Origin: Aliiroseovarius sediminilitoris
GTDB taxonomy: Bacteria; Pseudomonadota; Alphaproteobacteria; Rhodobacterales; Rhodobacteraceae
NCBI RefSeq assembly: GCF_900109955.1
Contig: NZ_FOJB01000001.1
Span: 1,178,001 to 1,242,000, forward strand
Length of the DNA: 64,000 nucleotides
Reading direction: 5' to 3'
Position 1 is the first letter of the stretch. The number at the start of each line of letters is the position of its first letter. A program made the translations under genes and the position numbers. The notes beneath the pieces were generated by a model. That model did not search any database, was not told the origin of the DNA, and saw nothing but the letters and a program-made list of their open reading frames with translations. Below, piece after piece: positions 16,941-25,782 of the stretch.

Positions 16941-19196
16941 ATGAGCCGTTTTGCTGCCCCCATCGCCGAACAAATCTGGGATATGAAATACCGCCTGAAA
17001 ACGGCTGAGGGTGCGCCTGACGACAAGACGGTCGAGGATACGTGGCGCCGGGTCGCCCGTGCGCTGTCCGAAGCCGAACCCGCGCAGGAAGACGCGTTCT
17101 ATGGTGCCTTGGAAGATTTCAAGTTTCTGCCCGCCGGTCGCATCACCGCAGGGGCTGGCACGGGCCGGTCTGTGACGTTGTTCAACTGCTTTGTCATGGG
17201 CACGATCCCCGACAGTATGGGCGGCATTTTTGATATGCTAAAAGAAGCCGCACTGACCATGCAGCAGGGCGGCGGGATCGGCTATGATTTCTCGACCATT
17301 CGCCCGCGTGGCGCGGATGTGAAGGGCGTGGCGGCGGATGCCTCTGGTCCGCTCAGCTTCATGGATGTGTGGGACGCGATGTGCCGCACCATCATGTCTG
17401 CGGGCTCGCGCCGTGGGGCGATGATGGCGACGATGCGCTGCGATCATCCGGACATTGAAGATTTCATCACCGCAAAATCCGATGCCGCCCGTCTGCGCAT
17501 GTTCAACATGTCGGTGCTGGTGACAGATGATTTCATGCAGGCGGTGAAGGATGACGCCAGCTGGGACCTGAAATTTGAAGGCACCATCTATCACACGGTC
17601 GAGGCGAGAGACCTTTGGAACAAGATCATGAAGGCGACTTACGAATACGCCGAACCGGGTGTGATCTTCATCGACCGCATCAACCAGATGAACAACCTCG
17701 CTTATTGCGAGACGATTGCCGCGACGAACCCCTGTGGCGAACAACCCCTGCCGCCCTATGGCGCTTGCCTGTTGGGGTCGATCAACCTTGCGCGTCTGGT
17801 TGCAGACCCGTTCGAGGATACCGCTCGCTTGGACGGCGACGCCCTGACCGAACTGGTCGCGACCGCCGTTCGGATGATGGACAATGTCGTGGACGCCAGT
17901 CGCTTTCCACTGGAAGCCCAGCGTCAGGAAGCGCTGGCCAAGCGTCGGATCGGCCTTGGCGTCACGGGCCTTGCCGACGCGCTGCTGATGCTGGGCTTGC
18001 GCTACGGCTCGGACGAGGCCGCCGCCCAGACCGAAGCGTGGATGAAGCAGATCGCGCGCGCGTCTTATCTGGCGTCGGTGGAACTGGCGAAAGAAAAAGG
18101 CCCGTTCCCGTTGTTCGATGCCGAGAAATATCTGGCTTCCGGATCGCTGACGCATATGGACCAGGACGTGCGCGACGCGATCCGTGAACACGGTATCCGC
18201 AACGCGCTTCTGACCTCGATCGCGCCCACCGGAACGATCAGCCTTTATGCGGGCAATGTATCGTCAGGGATCGAACCGGTCTTTGCCTATGCCTACACTC
18301 GCAAGGTGCTGCAAAAGGACGGCTCGCGGACCGAAGAAGAGGTCGTGGATTACGCTGTTCAGATGTGGCGTGACAAGTTTGGCGATAAGGAACTGCCGGA
18401 TTACTTCGTGAACGCCCAGACGCTTGACCCACTCGCGCATGTAAAGATGCAGGCCGCCGCGCAGAAATGGATCGACAGCTCGATCTCTAAGACCATCAAC
18501 TGCCCTGAAGACATCAGCTTCGAGGCATTCAAAGACGTCTATATGGAAGCCTGGGATAGCGGCTGCAAAGGCTGCACGACCTATCGCCCCAATGATGTAA
18601 CAGGCTCTGTTTTGTCTGTCTCCGAGGACAGCGAGAAAGCCCCCGAAGCAGATTCCGGTGCAGATGTGGTCTATATTTCCGAACCGCTGGACCGCCCGCA
18701 ATCGCTGGAAGGGCACACCTACAAGGTCAAATGGCCCGACAGTGAACACGCGATCTATATCACTGTGAACGATCTGGTCCTGAATGGCCATCGCCGCCCG
18801 TTCGAGGTGTTCATCAACTCCAAGAACATGGAGCATTTCGCCTGGACGGTTGCGCTCACCCGCATGATCTCGGCCGTGTTCCGGCGCGGGGGAGATGTGA
18901 GCTTCGTGGTCGAAGAGTTGAAAGCTGTGTTTGACCCGCGTGGCGGGGCGTGGATGAACGGGAAATACATCCCATCAATTCTGGCCGCGATCGGCGGTGT
19001 CATCGAACGCCACATGGTGCTCACAGGGTTCCTTGAAGGCGAGGGGATGGGCCTGAAAACCGACCCCCACGCCGAGGTTATCAACCTTGGCAACGCGCCG
19101 CGCGGCCCAGCCTGCCCAAGCTGCGGCCAATATGACATGCGCATGGTCGAAGGCTGTATGACATGTGCGTCTTGTGGGCATTCAAAATGTGGGTGA
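16941..19196 (+). CDS. nrdJ: Adenosylcobalamin-dependent (class II) ribonucleotide reductase
   Basis: Reduces ribonucleotides to deoxyribonucleotides using a radical generated from coenzyme B12, independent of oxygen. 751 residues: FLPAGRITAGAGTGR near residue 60, GGGIGYDFSTIRPRGA near 110, the active-site NPCGEQPLPPYGACLLGSIN near 265, ALLTSIAPTGTISLYAGN near 425, and a C-terminal four-cysteine zinc-ribbon-like tail (CPSCGQ to CASCGHSKCG) that passes electrons to the active site. No cobalamin riboswitch is visible in the 125-bp upstream region. The gene is followed by a terminator and then the left edge of the accessory island. Confidence 0.95.
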   Translation: MSRFAAPIAEQIWDMKYRLKTAEGAPDDKTVEDTWRRVARALSEAEPAQEDAFYGALEDFKFLPAGRITAGAGTGRSVTLFNCFVMGTIPDSMGGIFDMLKEAALTMQQGGGIGYDFSTIRPRGADVKGVAADASGPLSFMDVWDAMCRTIMSAGSRRGAMMATMRCDHPDIEDFITAKSDAARLRMFNMSVLVTDDFMQAVKDDASWDLKFEGTIYHTVEARDLWNKIMKATYEYAEPGVIFIDRINQMNNLAYCETIAATNPCGEQPLPPYGACLLGSINLARLVADPFEDTARLDGDALTELVATAVRMMDNVVDASRFPLEAQRQEALAKRRIGLGVTGLADALLMLGLRYGSDEAAAQTEAWMKQIARASYLASVELAKEKGPFPLFDAEKYLASGSLTHMDQDVRDAIREHGIRNALLTSIAPTGTISLYAGNVSSGIEPVFAYAYTRKVLQKDGSRTEEEVVDYAVQMWRDKFGDKELPDYFVNAQTLDPLAHVKMQAAAQKWIDSSISKTINCPEDISFEAFKDVYMEAWDSGCKGCTTYRPNDVTGSVLSVSEDSEKAPEADSGADVVYISEPLDRPQSLEGHTYKVKWPDSEHAIYITVNDLVLNGHRRPFEVFINSKNMEHFAWTVALTRMISAVFRRGGDVSFVVEELKAVFDPRGGAWMNGKYIPSILAAIGGVIERHMVLTGFLEGEGMGLKTDPHAEVINLGNAPRGPACPSCGQYDMRMVEGCMTCASCGHSKCG

Positions 19197-19284
19197 CGTG
19201 AACGATGAGACGTTGTTGTTTGTTTAGCATAGCATAACATGGCCATTCGGGGGTGTTTTTTGACCTCTTGGCACAGATCAAATG

Positions 19285-19315
19285 ACCACCGATAGCTTGG
19301 CTGTCGGTGGTTTTA
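19285..19315 (+). terminator. Rho-independent terminator downstream of nrdJ
   Basis: ACCACCGA and TCGGTGGT form an 8-bp perfect stem around an 11-nt loop, followed by TTTATTTT. Confidence 0.85.
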
Positions 19316-19336
19316 TTTTGTTTTCAATGACTTGTA

Positions 19337-19359
19337 TGACGTCAGCGCCAATGGGACAG
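19337..19359 (+). repeat. 23-bp inverted repeat, left copy
   Basis: The 23 bp begin TGACGTCAGCG and end GGGACAG. The identical 23 bp occur in reverse orientation at 40629-40651, so the two copies face each other across 21.3 kb of accessory DNA. Likely the end of a mobile element; the element type is not known. Confidence 0.75.
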
Positions 19360-19419
19360 TTTAGGGCGATTTGACAAGAGAGGGTTTCTGACTCATCGTA
19401 ACCTTCATGGCGTGAATCT

Positions 19420-20119
19420 ATGGACGCCCCCCTGCGCAAGGTGTTTTTCATGATTGTATTTACGGCATTGGATGCGTGAATCTATCCGGCCTTTGACGAA
19501 GCATTATCGTTTGCTTCTGGCCTCGGTGGGATCCGCTGGTTTCGGTGCCTGCCAAGATGACCGGCCTTTCGTGGCCACCACTCCTTACAGGCTTTGAATT
19601 GGCGGCTCCTGCCGTGACACCATCGTCATATCACCCCGCATTCTTGGAAGCTGAGCTTCCGGGCTGCCCGTACACCGTTTTGTAGCTTTCTCCGCTCCGC
19701 AACACCGCCCAGGCAATGCGTGCTGTCTTGTTGGCGATTGCCGCGAGCGTCTTGTTGTGACCTGCGCGTGCCAGCAGGTCCTGTGCCCATCTCGCATGTC
19801 GATCGTTACGGTTGACAAACAGCGTTACGAAGCGTGGATGAACGAGGCGCACGCCATACCCCAGAGCCTGGAACCGTCGGCCCCAATGATGAGCACTGGC
19901 GCAAGCCTCCATGGCAACGGTTTCCGGGGAAAGTTTCTGAACTGCGGCTTCGAGCTTGGATCGGCTAACCTTCTTTGACATCACCTCGCCCTCATCAGTA
20001 ATCCCGTGGACGTGGAACGACTGTTTGCCCAAATCAATCGCAAGTAACTGCATTCTGTGAATTCCTTCTGCTTGCTACGTTTGCCCAAAACTATCGGCTC
20101 GGGTGCAAGGGGCGTCCAT
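19420..20119 (-). mobile_element. Internally deleted IS110/IS1111-type element
   Basis: Inverted 11-bp repeats (ATGGACGCCCC at 19420-19430 and its complement at 20109-20119) flank a transposase remnant, matching the subterminal inverted repeats of the IS1111 subgroup. The region between the left repeat and the gene (19431-19630) holds no recognisable gene and contains GCGTGAATCTAT twice (near 19410 and 19475). Confidence 0.6.
19631..20053 (-). pseudogene. IS110-family transposase with in-frame internal deletion
   Basis: 140 residues against about 340 for a full transposase. Residues 1-95 are the N-terminal DEDD domain start (MQLLAIDLGKQSFHVHG, with the first catalytic D, and VAMEACASAHHWGRRF), and the last 45 are the C-terminal end (AGHNKTLAAIANKTARIAWAVL). 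The middle, with the other acidic residues and the Tnp_20 catalytic serine region, is missing without a frameshift. The protein should be inactive. AAGGAA precedes the start at 20053. Confidence 0.8.
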
Positions 20120-20127
20120 TCCATAAG

Positions 20128-20735
20128 ATGAGACAGAAACCCGGAACCAAGCGGAGCCACGGCGAGAAGGTCATCAAGGTTATCCGCCGCGCCACCCGTA
20201 AGCAATATTCTGCGGAAGAGAAAATCAGGATCGTGCTGGACGGCCTGAAGGGCGAAGACAATGAGACCTTGTCCGCCACTGGTCCGAGGACAATGGTCGA
20301 ATGCCGAGCTGTGCCGCCGTGAGGGCATCGCCCAGAGCCTTTACTACAGCTGGTCGAAATAGTTCCTTGAGGCTGGGAAGAAGCGCATGGCGGGCGACAC
20401 GGCGCGTGCGGCGACGTCGAGCGAGGTCAAGGATCTGCGCCGAGAGGCCCGTGATCTGAAGGAGGTCGTGGCCGAGCAGGCCCTCGAACTGCGGCTGCAC
20501 AAAAAAGCATGATCGCGGATGGGGGCGACGAGGAATGAGGTCTCGCGCATCCGAGAAACTGGAGATCATCCGCCTCGTCGAAGGATCGCATCTGCCGACC
20601 AAGCGCACGTTGGACAAGCTCGGCTTTCCCAGGACCACGTTTTACCGCTGGTATGATCGCTACGTGGCTGGTGATCCCGAGGCACTTGAGGATCGCAGCC
20701 CGAGGCGATCGCGGGTCTGGGACCACTTCAGGGCA
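20128..20735 (+). mobile_element. Decayed IS3-family element (orfA and 5' part of orfB)
   Basis: Fragments of an IS3-type transposase in three reading blocks. 20128-20275: RKQYSAEEKIRIVLDGLKGE, then a frame change to AELCRREGIAQSLYYSWSK, a stop, FLEAGKKRMAGDTARAAT and KDLRREARDLKEVVAEQALE. 20535-20735: RASEKLEIIRLVEGSHLPTK and PRTTFYRWYDRYVAGDPEAL, the start of orfB. The DDE catalytic domain is absent because the element is cut after RVWDH. Multiple frame breaks make it inactive. Confidence 0.8.
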
Positions 20736-20821
20736 ATCGCTGCAGGGGGTGGCTGCTCTGACGGTGCATAGAGTGTGTTGATAAGTGTCCACCATTGATA
20801 GTGGGCATCTTGAGGGCAGAT

Positions 20822-20932
20822 ATGGCGGGCAAGAAAGGTCAGAACAAGCGTTTTTGGTCGGATGAGGAGAAGGTGTCGATCTGTGCGCAGACATGTGCGC
20901 CGGGGGCATTGGTTGCGCGGGTTGCGCGGCAG
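20822..20932 (+). mobile_element. IS66-type accessory ORF fragment (TnpA-like)
   Basis: About 37 codons reading MAGKKGQNKRFWSDEEK, VSICAQTCAPG, then ARVARQ, the N-terminal part of the HTH accessory protein found in IS66 elements. It is cut after the first HTH helices and joins the GyrI-like fragment that lies on the opposite strand. Confidence 0.65.
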
Positions 20933-21156
20933 TCCATACCGTTGGTCTTTTCGGCTGTCTCGACACTGGCAACATAGCGAAATTGGCCAGTTTCATCGGC
21001 TTCACAACCGGCCCCGTATGCCGCGCCATCGACTGCGCCGACCACATCACCAACTTTCGCGTTAAACGACCGCCACAGCCCGGGAATGGCACTGACGTTT
21101 TCGAAGCTGTATTGCAAACTAAATTCGACAACACGAAAGGCTTCGCGATCTCGCTG
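20933..21156 (-). pseudogene. GyrI/AraC effector-binding-like domain fragment
   Basis: On the minus strand the frame reads EAFRVVEFSLQYSFENVSAI, PGLWRSFNAKVGD, YGAGCEADETGQFRYVASVE. The IPxLWxxF and FxYxAxVE pattern matches the effector-binding domain of GyrI-like and AraC-type proteins. A stop codon closes the frame upstream and the IS66 fragment replaces the C-terminal half, so only the middle of a domain survives. Family recognition is by eye and moderate. Confidence 0.45.
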
Positions 21157-21407
21157 ATCAGGCTTGCGACTTCAACAATCATATCTTTTTATTTTCAATG
21201 GCTCCAAGAGAGACAGGTGCGAAACGGAACGTGTAGTGCCGACTGTGCTAGCTAGCACACCAAAGTAGCCAGACATTTGCCCTGTGTTTACCGCCTAATG
21301 TATCATACGGAGTGAGACGCCTATCATTAAATTTGTAATCATAAAGTACAAATAACCCTCCGCTCACCCAGCAGGCTCGGCCTTTTCCCAAAAATTTATT
21401 ACTAATA

Positions 21408-21436
21408 TTGACATATACTTCAAGGTGGCGTACTAA
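21408..21436 (+). promoter_or_regulatory. Possible sigma-70 promoter upstream of the rraA-like gene
   Basis: TTGACA at 21408, 17 bp, then TACTAA at 21431, in an AT-rich stretch. The -10 is a weak match. It would serve the small ORF at 21487 and the RraA-like gene at 21721. Confidence 0.35.
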
Positions 21437-21486
21437 TTTTCCTAACTTTTGAGGGGGTGTTGGGAAGAGCTGATTTGGCGAGCGCG

Positions 21487-21636
21487 ATGGTGATCGGATT
21501 GCGACTTAACTGCCGGACGCCACAAGGCGGTTATGATGCGCTGATCGGCCAAGCCTACAACGGATCAGATTTGACGCGATCGGGGATTTTCCGCCTGACG
21601 AGTCTTGGCATCGGCTTAGTTCGGTCGGGTCGCTAA
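21487..21636 (+). other. Short unassigned open frame, possible gene fragment
   Basis: 49 codons from an ATG (MVIGLRLNCRTPQGGYDALI...) in a frame also open upstream to about 21451, ending with TAA. Not recognised. It may be a coding remnant or a chance frame. The rest of 21157-21720 is AT-rich and shows no gene. Confidence 0.2.
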
Positions 21637-21720
21637 AATGGCCGCACCTTCCGATAGGCGAACTTTGGATCGGATTCAAAGCAAACATGGCTGAAACGAG
21701 CCACACGATAGGACGAGAGA

Positions 21721-22446
21721 ATGAGTGAATACATCTTGACCAAAGAAACACGTGACAAACTAACCAAGGTATCTACGGCTTCCGTTGCGACGGCATTGTA
21801 TAAGCGCGGCTTGCGCAACCAGTTTGTGCAGGGTGTCGTGCCCATGAAGCCAAAGTCGGTGACTATGGTCGGACAGGCCTTTACACTTCGTTATATTCCG
21901 GCGCGAGAGGACCGCAACCCGCTCACCGTTTTCCGCGACCGCGACCACAAGCAGCGCGTAGCGGTTGAGACTTGCCCGGAAGGTTATGTGCTGGTGATGG
22001 ATGCCCGCAAGGACAGTCGTGCCGCCACAGCCGGATCGATCCTGATCACCCGTCTTGCGCAACGCGGCGCTGCGGGTGTCGTGTCAGACGGAGGTGTGCG
22101 CGATGCATTGGGCATCGGGGCTCTCGATATGCCGGCCTACTTTGCCTGCCCCTCGGCACCAACAAACCTCACCCTACACGAGGCCATCGAAATCAATTGC
22201 CCGATTTCCTGCGGCGATGCGCCGGTGTTTCCCGGTGACGTGATGCTGGGCGATGGCGATGGCGTGATGGTGATCCCGGCACATCTGGCCGATGAGATCG
22301 CTGATGAATGCACGAACATGGAATCCTACGAGGATTTTGTGCTGGAGCAGGTGAACGAGGGCGCCGGGATCATCGGGCTCTACCCGGGTACGGACGAAGA
22401 AAACCTTGTGAAATACGATGCATGGCGCGAACGGACAGGACGATAG
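21721..22446 (+). CDS. RraA-like (HMG/CHA-aldolase-type) family protein
   Basis: 241 residues with the RraA fold hallmarks: VSTASVATALYKRGL, GQAFTLRYIPAREDRNPL, and GVVSDGGVRDALGIGALDMP, whose R-D pair matches the catalytic residues of metal-dependent 4-hydroxy-4-methyl-2-oxoglutarate aldolases and related decarboxylases. True RNase E regulators are about 160 residues; this longer form is the metabolic type. It ends one base before the aldehyde dehydrogenase, so both act in one pathway, probably yielding or cleaving a 2-oxo acid. The exact reaction is not shown. Confidence 0.75.
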   Translation: MSEYILTKETRDKLTKVSTASVATALYKRGLRNQFVQGVVPMKPKSVTMVGQAFTLRYIPAREDRNPLTVFRDRDHKQRVAVETCPEGYVLVMDARKDSRAATAGSILITRLAQRGAAGVVSDGGVRDALGIGALDMPAYFACPSAPTNLTLHEAIEINCPISCGDAPVFPGDVMLGDGDGVMVIPAHLADEIADECTNMESYEDFVLEQVNEGAGIIGLYPGTDEENLVKYDAWRERTGR

Positions 22447-22447
22447 C

Positions 22448-23968
22448 ATGACCTTTATTCCCCACGGAGATCACTTGATCGCAGGCAAGCGCGTCGGTTC
22501 AGAGGTGCGGTTTTCGTCCGCGCCAGCGACGGGAGACGCCTTTGACTTTTCGTCCGGTTCGCCCGAGTTGGTGGATCAGGCTTGTGCTGCGGCTCATGCG
22601 GCCTTCCCGGGCTTTGCGTCCACGTCGCGCGAAGAGCGCGCGGCGCTTCTGAATGCCATTGCCGACGAGATTGACGCCCGTGGTGATCAGATCACCGAGA
22701 TCGGATGTGCGGAAACCGGCCTTCCCGCTGCGCGTTTGCAAGGTGAACGGGGCCGGACGACCGGCCAGCTTCGCCTGTTCGCGTCGCATATTCTGGCCGG
22801 GGACTATCTCGACCGGCGCCATGACGAAGCCCTGCCCGAGCGGCAGCCGCTGCCGCGCCCCGATCTGCGGATGATGCAGCGTCCGGTCGGCCCGGTTGCC
22901 GTCTTTGGGGCATCTAACTTCCCGCTCGCTTTTTCCACCGCTGGTGGTGATACGGCGGCGGCACTGGCCGCTGGCTGCCCTGTTGTTGTCAAAGGCCACG
23001 GCGCACATCCGGGTACCGGGGAAGTCGTCGGTGAAGCCATTGTTGCGGCACTTGAAAAGTTGGGGATGGAGGCGGGAATCTTCAGTCTTGTCCAAGGTGG
23101 CACGCGTGCTGTGGGCGAGGCGTTGGTGACGGATCCGCGTATCAAGGCCGTTGGTTTTACCGGCAGCCTCGGCGGCGGCCGCGCGCTTTTCAATCTTTGC
23201 GCATCGCGGCCCGAGCCGATCCCATTCTTTGGTGAGCTTGGTAGCGTCAATCCTATGTTCGTCCTGCCGAAAGCGGCAGCTGCTCGTGGTGCGGCTCTTG
23301 GCACCGGCTGGGCTGAAAGCCTGACGATGGGCGTGGGCCAATTCTGCACCAACCCCGGAATCGCTATCGTGCTGGACGGGCCAGATGCGGATGCCTTCGT
23401 GCAAGCCGCGACCGACGGGCTCAAATCTGTGTCCGATCAAACCATGCTGACGGATGGAATGGCCGACGCTTATCGCGATGGTGCCCGCCGGGTCTCGGAA
23501 GGTGCTGGCGTTCGATCCCTGCTGACCACGGCCTGCGAAGGTCGGAATGCCGCGCCGTATTTGTTCCAGGTTTCGGCCGATGACTGGCTGGGCAATGAAG
23601 AGCTGTCGGAAGAGGTTTTCGGCCCCCTTGGGTTGGTGATCCGTGTGAAGGACATCGCGCAGATGAAAGTGCTTGCGGAAAGCTTCAAAGGGCAATTGAC
23701 CGCGACAATGCAGATGGACGACGGCGACATCAACCTCGCGCGCGATCTTCTGCCTGTGCTGGAGCGTATGGCAGGCCGAGTTCTGGCCAATGGCTTCCCG
23801 ACAGGTGTCGAGGTTTGCGATGCGATGGTTCACGGAGGGCCATACCCAGCAAGCACTAACTTCGGCGCCACATCTGTTGGCACGTTGTCAATTCGCCGCT
23901 TCCTGCGTCCGGTGTGTTACCAGAACCTTCCAGAAGCACTCCTCCCAGACGACCTCGTGAAAAGCTAA
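22448..23968 (+). CDS. 2,5-dioxovalerate (ketoglutarate semialdehyde) dehydrogenase
   Basis: NADP-type aldehyde dehydrogenase of 506 residues. Seen: RPVGPVAVFGASNFPLAFS near residue 145, cofactor loop GFTGSLGGGRALF near 235, general base in FFGELGSVNPMFVLP near 260, catalytic Cys in GVGQFCTNPGI near 298. The sequence style matches class III alpha-ketoglutarate semialdehyde dehydrogenases, the last step of pathways that turn glucarate, galactarate, pentonates or hydroxyproline into 2-oxoglutarate. The start at ATG 22448 lies two bases after the RraA stop. The nearby TctCBA importer fits a sugar-acid pathway. Confidence 0.82.
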   Translation: MTFIPHGDHLIAGKRVGSEVRFSSAPATGDAFDFSSGSPELVDQACAAAHAAFPGFASTSREERAALLNAIADEIDARGDQITEIGCAETGLPAARLQGERGRTTGQLRLFASHILAGDYLDRRHDEALPERQPLPRPDLRMMQRPVGPVAVFGASNFPLAFSTAGGDTAAALAAGCPVVVKGHGAHPGTGEVVGEAIVAALEKLGMEAGIFSLVQGGTRAVGEALVTDPRIKAVGFTGSLGGGRALFNLCASRPEPIPFFGELGSVNPMFVLPKAAAARGAALGTGWAESLTMGVGQFCTNPGIAIVLDGPDADAFVQAATDGLKSVSDQTMLTDGMADAYRDGARRVSEGAGVRSLLTTACEGRNAAPYLFQVSADDWLGNEELSEEVFGPLGLVIRVKDIAQMKVLAESFKGQLTATMQMDDGDINLARDLLPVLERMAGRVLANGFPTGVEVCDAMVHGGPYPASTNFGATSVGTLSIRRFLRPVCYQNLPEALLPDDLVKS

Positions 23969-23993
23969 CCCTTGCACGGATTGGTATCTGCTA

Positions 23994-24037
23994 ACCCGCC
24001 GCCGCATCATTATGCGGTTGGCGGGTCTCTTTATTGA
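23994..24037 (+). terminator. Terminator after the dehydrogenase gene
   Basis: ACCCGCC and GGCGGGT enclose a second stem, CCGCAT / ATGCGG, giving a 13-bp stem interrupted by a small bulge, followed by CTCTTTATT. Confidence 0.8.
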
Positions 24038-24600
24038 CTGAGCACCAGGCATCTTGTTCTGACCTCACTGCAGCAGGGCAAGATGAGAAACTCAGTTCCA
24101 ACCGACCGCGCAGTATTACAAATTCTGCCAGATATCCCCGGAGATGGTCTAGTTTAGTAGGTAGATATCCAAAAATATTGCTACTATGAACATAAAAGAG
24201 GCGATATCCGTGGTTTTTCCCAATAATTGGTAAATAATAGAATTGATTTGTAATAATTAGTACCGTATGGTGAATTAAGCTTTCTGGAGCGTGCGCCAGA
24301 TTTGCAGACCGCAATAGGAAGTGACGACTTGGTAATTTTGGGAGGGTGTTATCAGTCGCATTTGAGGTGCGGGACTGCCAAGCTTCAAGGGGCGCAATAG
24401 TTTGACGAGGCATTGGCGTGCAGTTTGCCGCCTGAAGGTGCCCCGCCCGTTCCGCAGCATGAAAGCGAAAGGCGGAGCCCATCCCGACTTTGCTTACCCT
24501 CTAAGAAAAAATCGAAGTCAAACTGACGAAGTGGATCCGGCCGCCCGGCCACTCGGTTCATTCAACATGCCAGATATTTCTGGACGACGACATCTGTAAA
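24038..24600 (+). promoter_or_regulatory. Gene-free AT-rich region upstream of tctC
   Basis: No convincing gene in about 560 bp. A 163-codon minus-strand frame overlaps it but has no family features. It contains TTTGTAATAATTAGTAC at 24247-24263, closely similar to TTTGTAATCATAAAGTAC at 21332-21349 upstream of the rraA-like gene, a candidate shared operator. AAAGGAGG at about 24599 is the ribosome binding site of tctC. Confidence 0.4.
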
Positions 24601-24614
24601 GGAGGAACAGATCT

Positions 24615-25580
24615 ATGCTATCTAAAAACCTGAAAAGTAAATTCGTGCTGGCGCTTGGTGCCTGTATCATCGGCACTTCGGTCGCCGCAGCTGATTACCC
24701 CACCCGAGATATCCGGCTGATCGTTCCGTGGCCAGCAGGCGGTGGCGCAGATGCAATTTCGCGTAAGATCAGCAACATTGCCGAACAAGAACTGCCAAAA
24801 TCCATCTATGTCGAAAACATCGCGGGCGCTGTGACAGCAACCGGTCTGATCCAGATGACCAGCTCTCGCCCCGATGGTCATACCGTCGGCGTTCTGACCT
24901 ATGACAGCGTCATAACCTTGCCGCGTGGCGAGATGGTTCCGGGCTATTCGCTGGACAACATGGCCCCAATCGCCCGTATCACCAGCGAAGCCGACGCAAT
25001 CGTCGTCTCTAAGCATTCTGGCATCAACACCTTTGAAGAGCTGGTCGAAAAGGCCAAGGCCAATCCCGGCACGGTGCGCATTGGTGTAGCACCGAAGGGT
25101 TCGGGTCCCTATCTATCGGTCAGCCAGCTTGAAAAGCTGCTGGACGTCGATTTCAATGTGATCACCTATGCAGGTTCCTCGAGCGCCGAGGCAGAAGCAC
25201 TTTTGTCGGGCGAACTCGACGCAGCGATCTCCAGTCTGGGTGATTTCAGCGGTATCATTTCCTCCGGCGATGCCAAGGGTGTGGTCGAATTGACGTCTGT
25301 TCAGAACAAGACTTACGCAGACGTGCCCACAATCAGCTCCAAGGGTTTCGATCTGCAGACTGGTAGCTTCATCATTTTGGCGGCACCGAAAGATACCCCA
25401 GAAGAAGCGCTCACAACGCTCGAGGCAGCGTTTAAGACGGCATACGACACGGCTGAGTTTCAGGACTGGTTGCAGCAGGTTGGCGTGACCGCTGATTGGC
25501 TTGGCTCTGACGAGGTTAAAACCTGGATCGAAGAACTTCAGAACAAGACCTTCACTCTTATGGACGAGTTGGACCTGTAA
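24615..25580 (+). CDS. tctC: Tripartite tricarboxylate transporter binding protein (TctC/Bug)
   Basis: 321 residues: signal peptide (KSKFVLALGACIIGTSVAAA) then DYPTRDIRLIVPWPAGGGAD, the conserved start of Bug/TctC solute-binding proteins. Further marks are YVENIAGAVTATG, SRPDGHTVG and FIILAAPKDTPEEAL. It binds a carboxylated solute in the periplasm and delivers it to TctAB. AAAGGAGG lies upstream of the ATG. A hairpin after the gene may keep this mRNA segment in excess. The genes upstream suggest a sugar acid as substrate; binding specificity in this family cannot be read from sequence. Confidence 0.9.
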   Translation: MLSKNLKSKFVLALGACIIGTSVAAADYPTRDIRLIVPWPAGGGADAISRKISNIAEQELPKSIYVENIAGAVTATGLIQMTSSRPDGHTVGVLTYDSVITLPRGEMVPGYSLDNMAPIARITSEADAIVVSKHSGINTFEELVEKAKANPGTVRIGVAPKGSGPYLSVSQLEKLLDVDFNVITYAGSSSAEAEALLSGELDAAISSLGDFSGIISSGDAKGVVELTSVQNKTYADVPTISSKGFDLQTGSFIILAAPKDTPEEALTTLEAAFKTAYDTAEFQDWLQQVGVTADWLGSDEVKTWIEELQNKTFTLMDELDL

Positions 25581-25594
25581 ACCATAGCATGAAA

Positions 25595-25624
25595 CATGCC
25601 TCCGATCTTTGGGTCGGGGGCATG
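25595..25624 (+). promoter_or_regulatory. Intercistronic stem-loop between tctC and tctB
   Basis: CATGCC-T-CCGA and TCGG-G-GGCATG pair with one internal mismatch around a loop of about 8 nt; no T-tract follows. Probably a 3' mRNA stabiliser for tctC rather than a full terminator. Confidence 0.65.
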
Positions 25625-25782
25625 ACCAAAAAGGGCAGGTGACGCAGTCAGCTGGGATTCAACCCGGCATTGGCGCGTTACGCCCCGAGTGGGCGTGACC
25701 TAACGGTTTCTTCCAGGGGTCTGACCGCGCGAAAAACCACATAGCGCTTGCCACACCATCAAACCCATATCGGGAGAAGACG

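Noticed and set aside
22499-23833. Open frame of 444 codons on the minus strand
   Set aside because: Antisense shadow of the aldehyde dehydrogenase gene.
23991-24482. 163-codon minus-strand frame in the gene-free region before tctC
   Set aside because: Odd composition, no ribosome binding site or family motif, and its end is inside a terminator hairpin.
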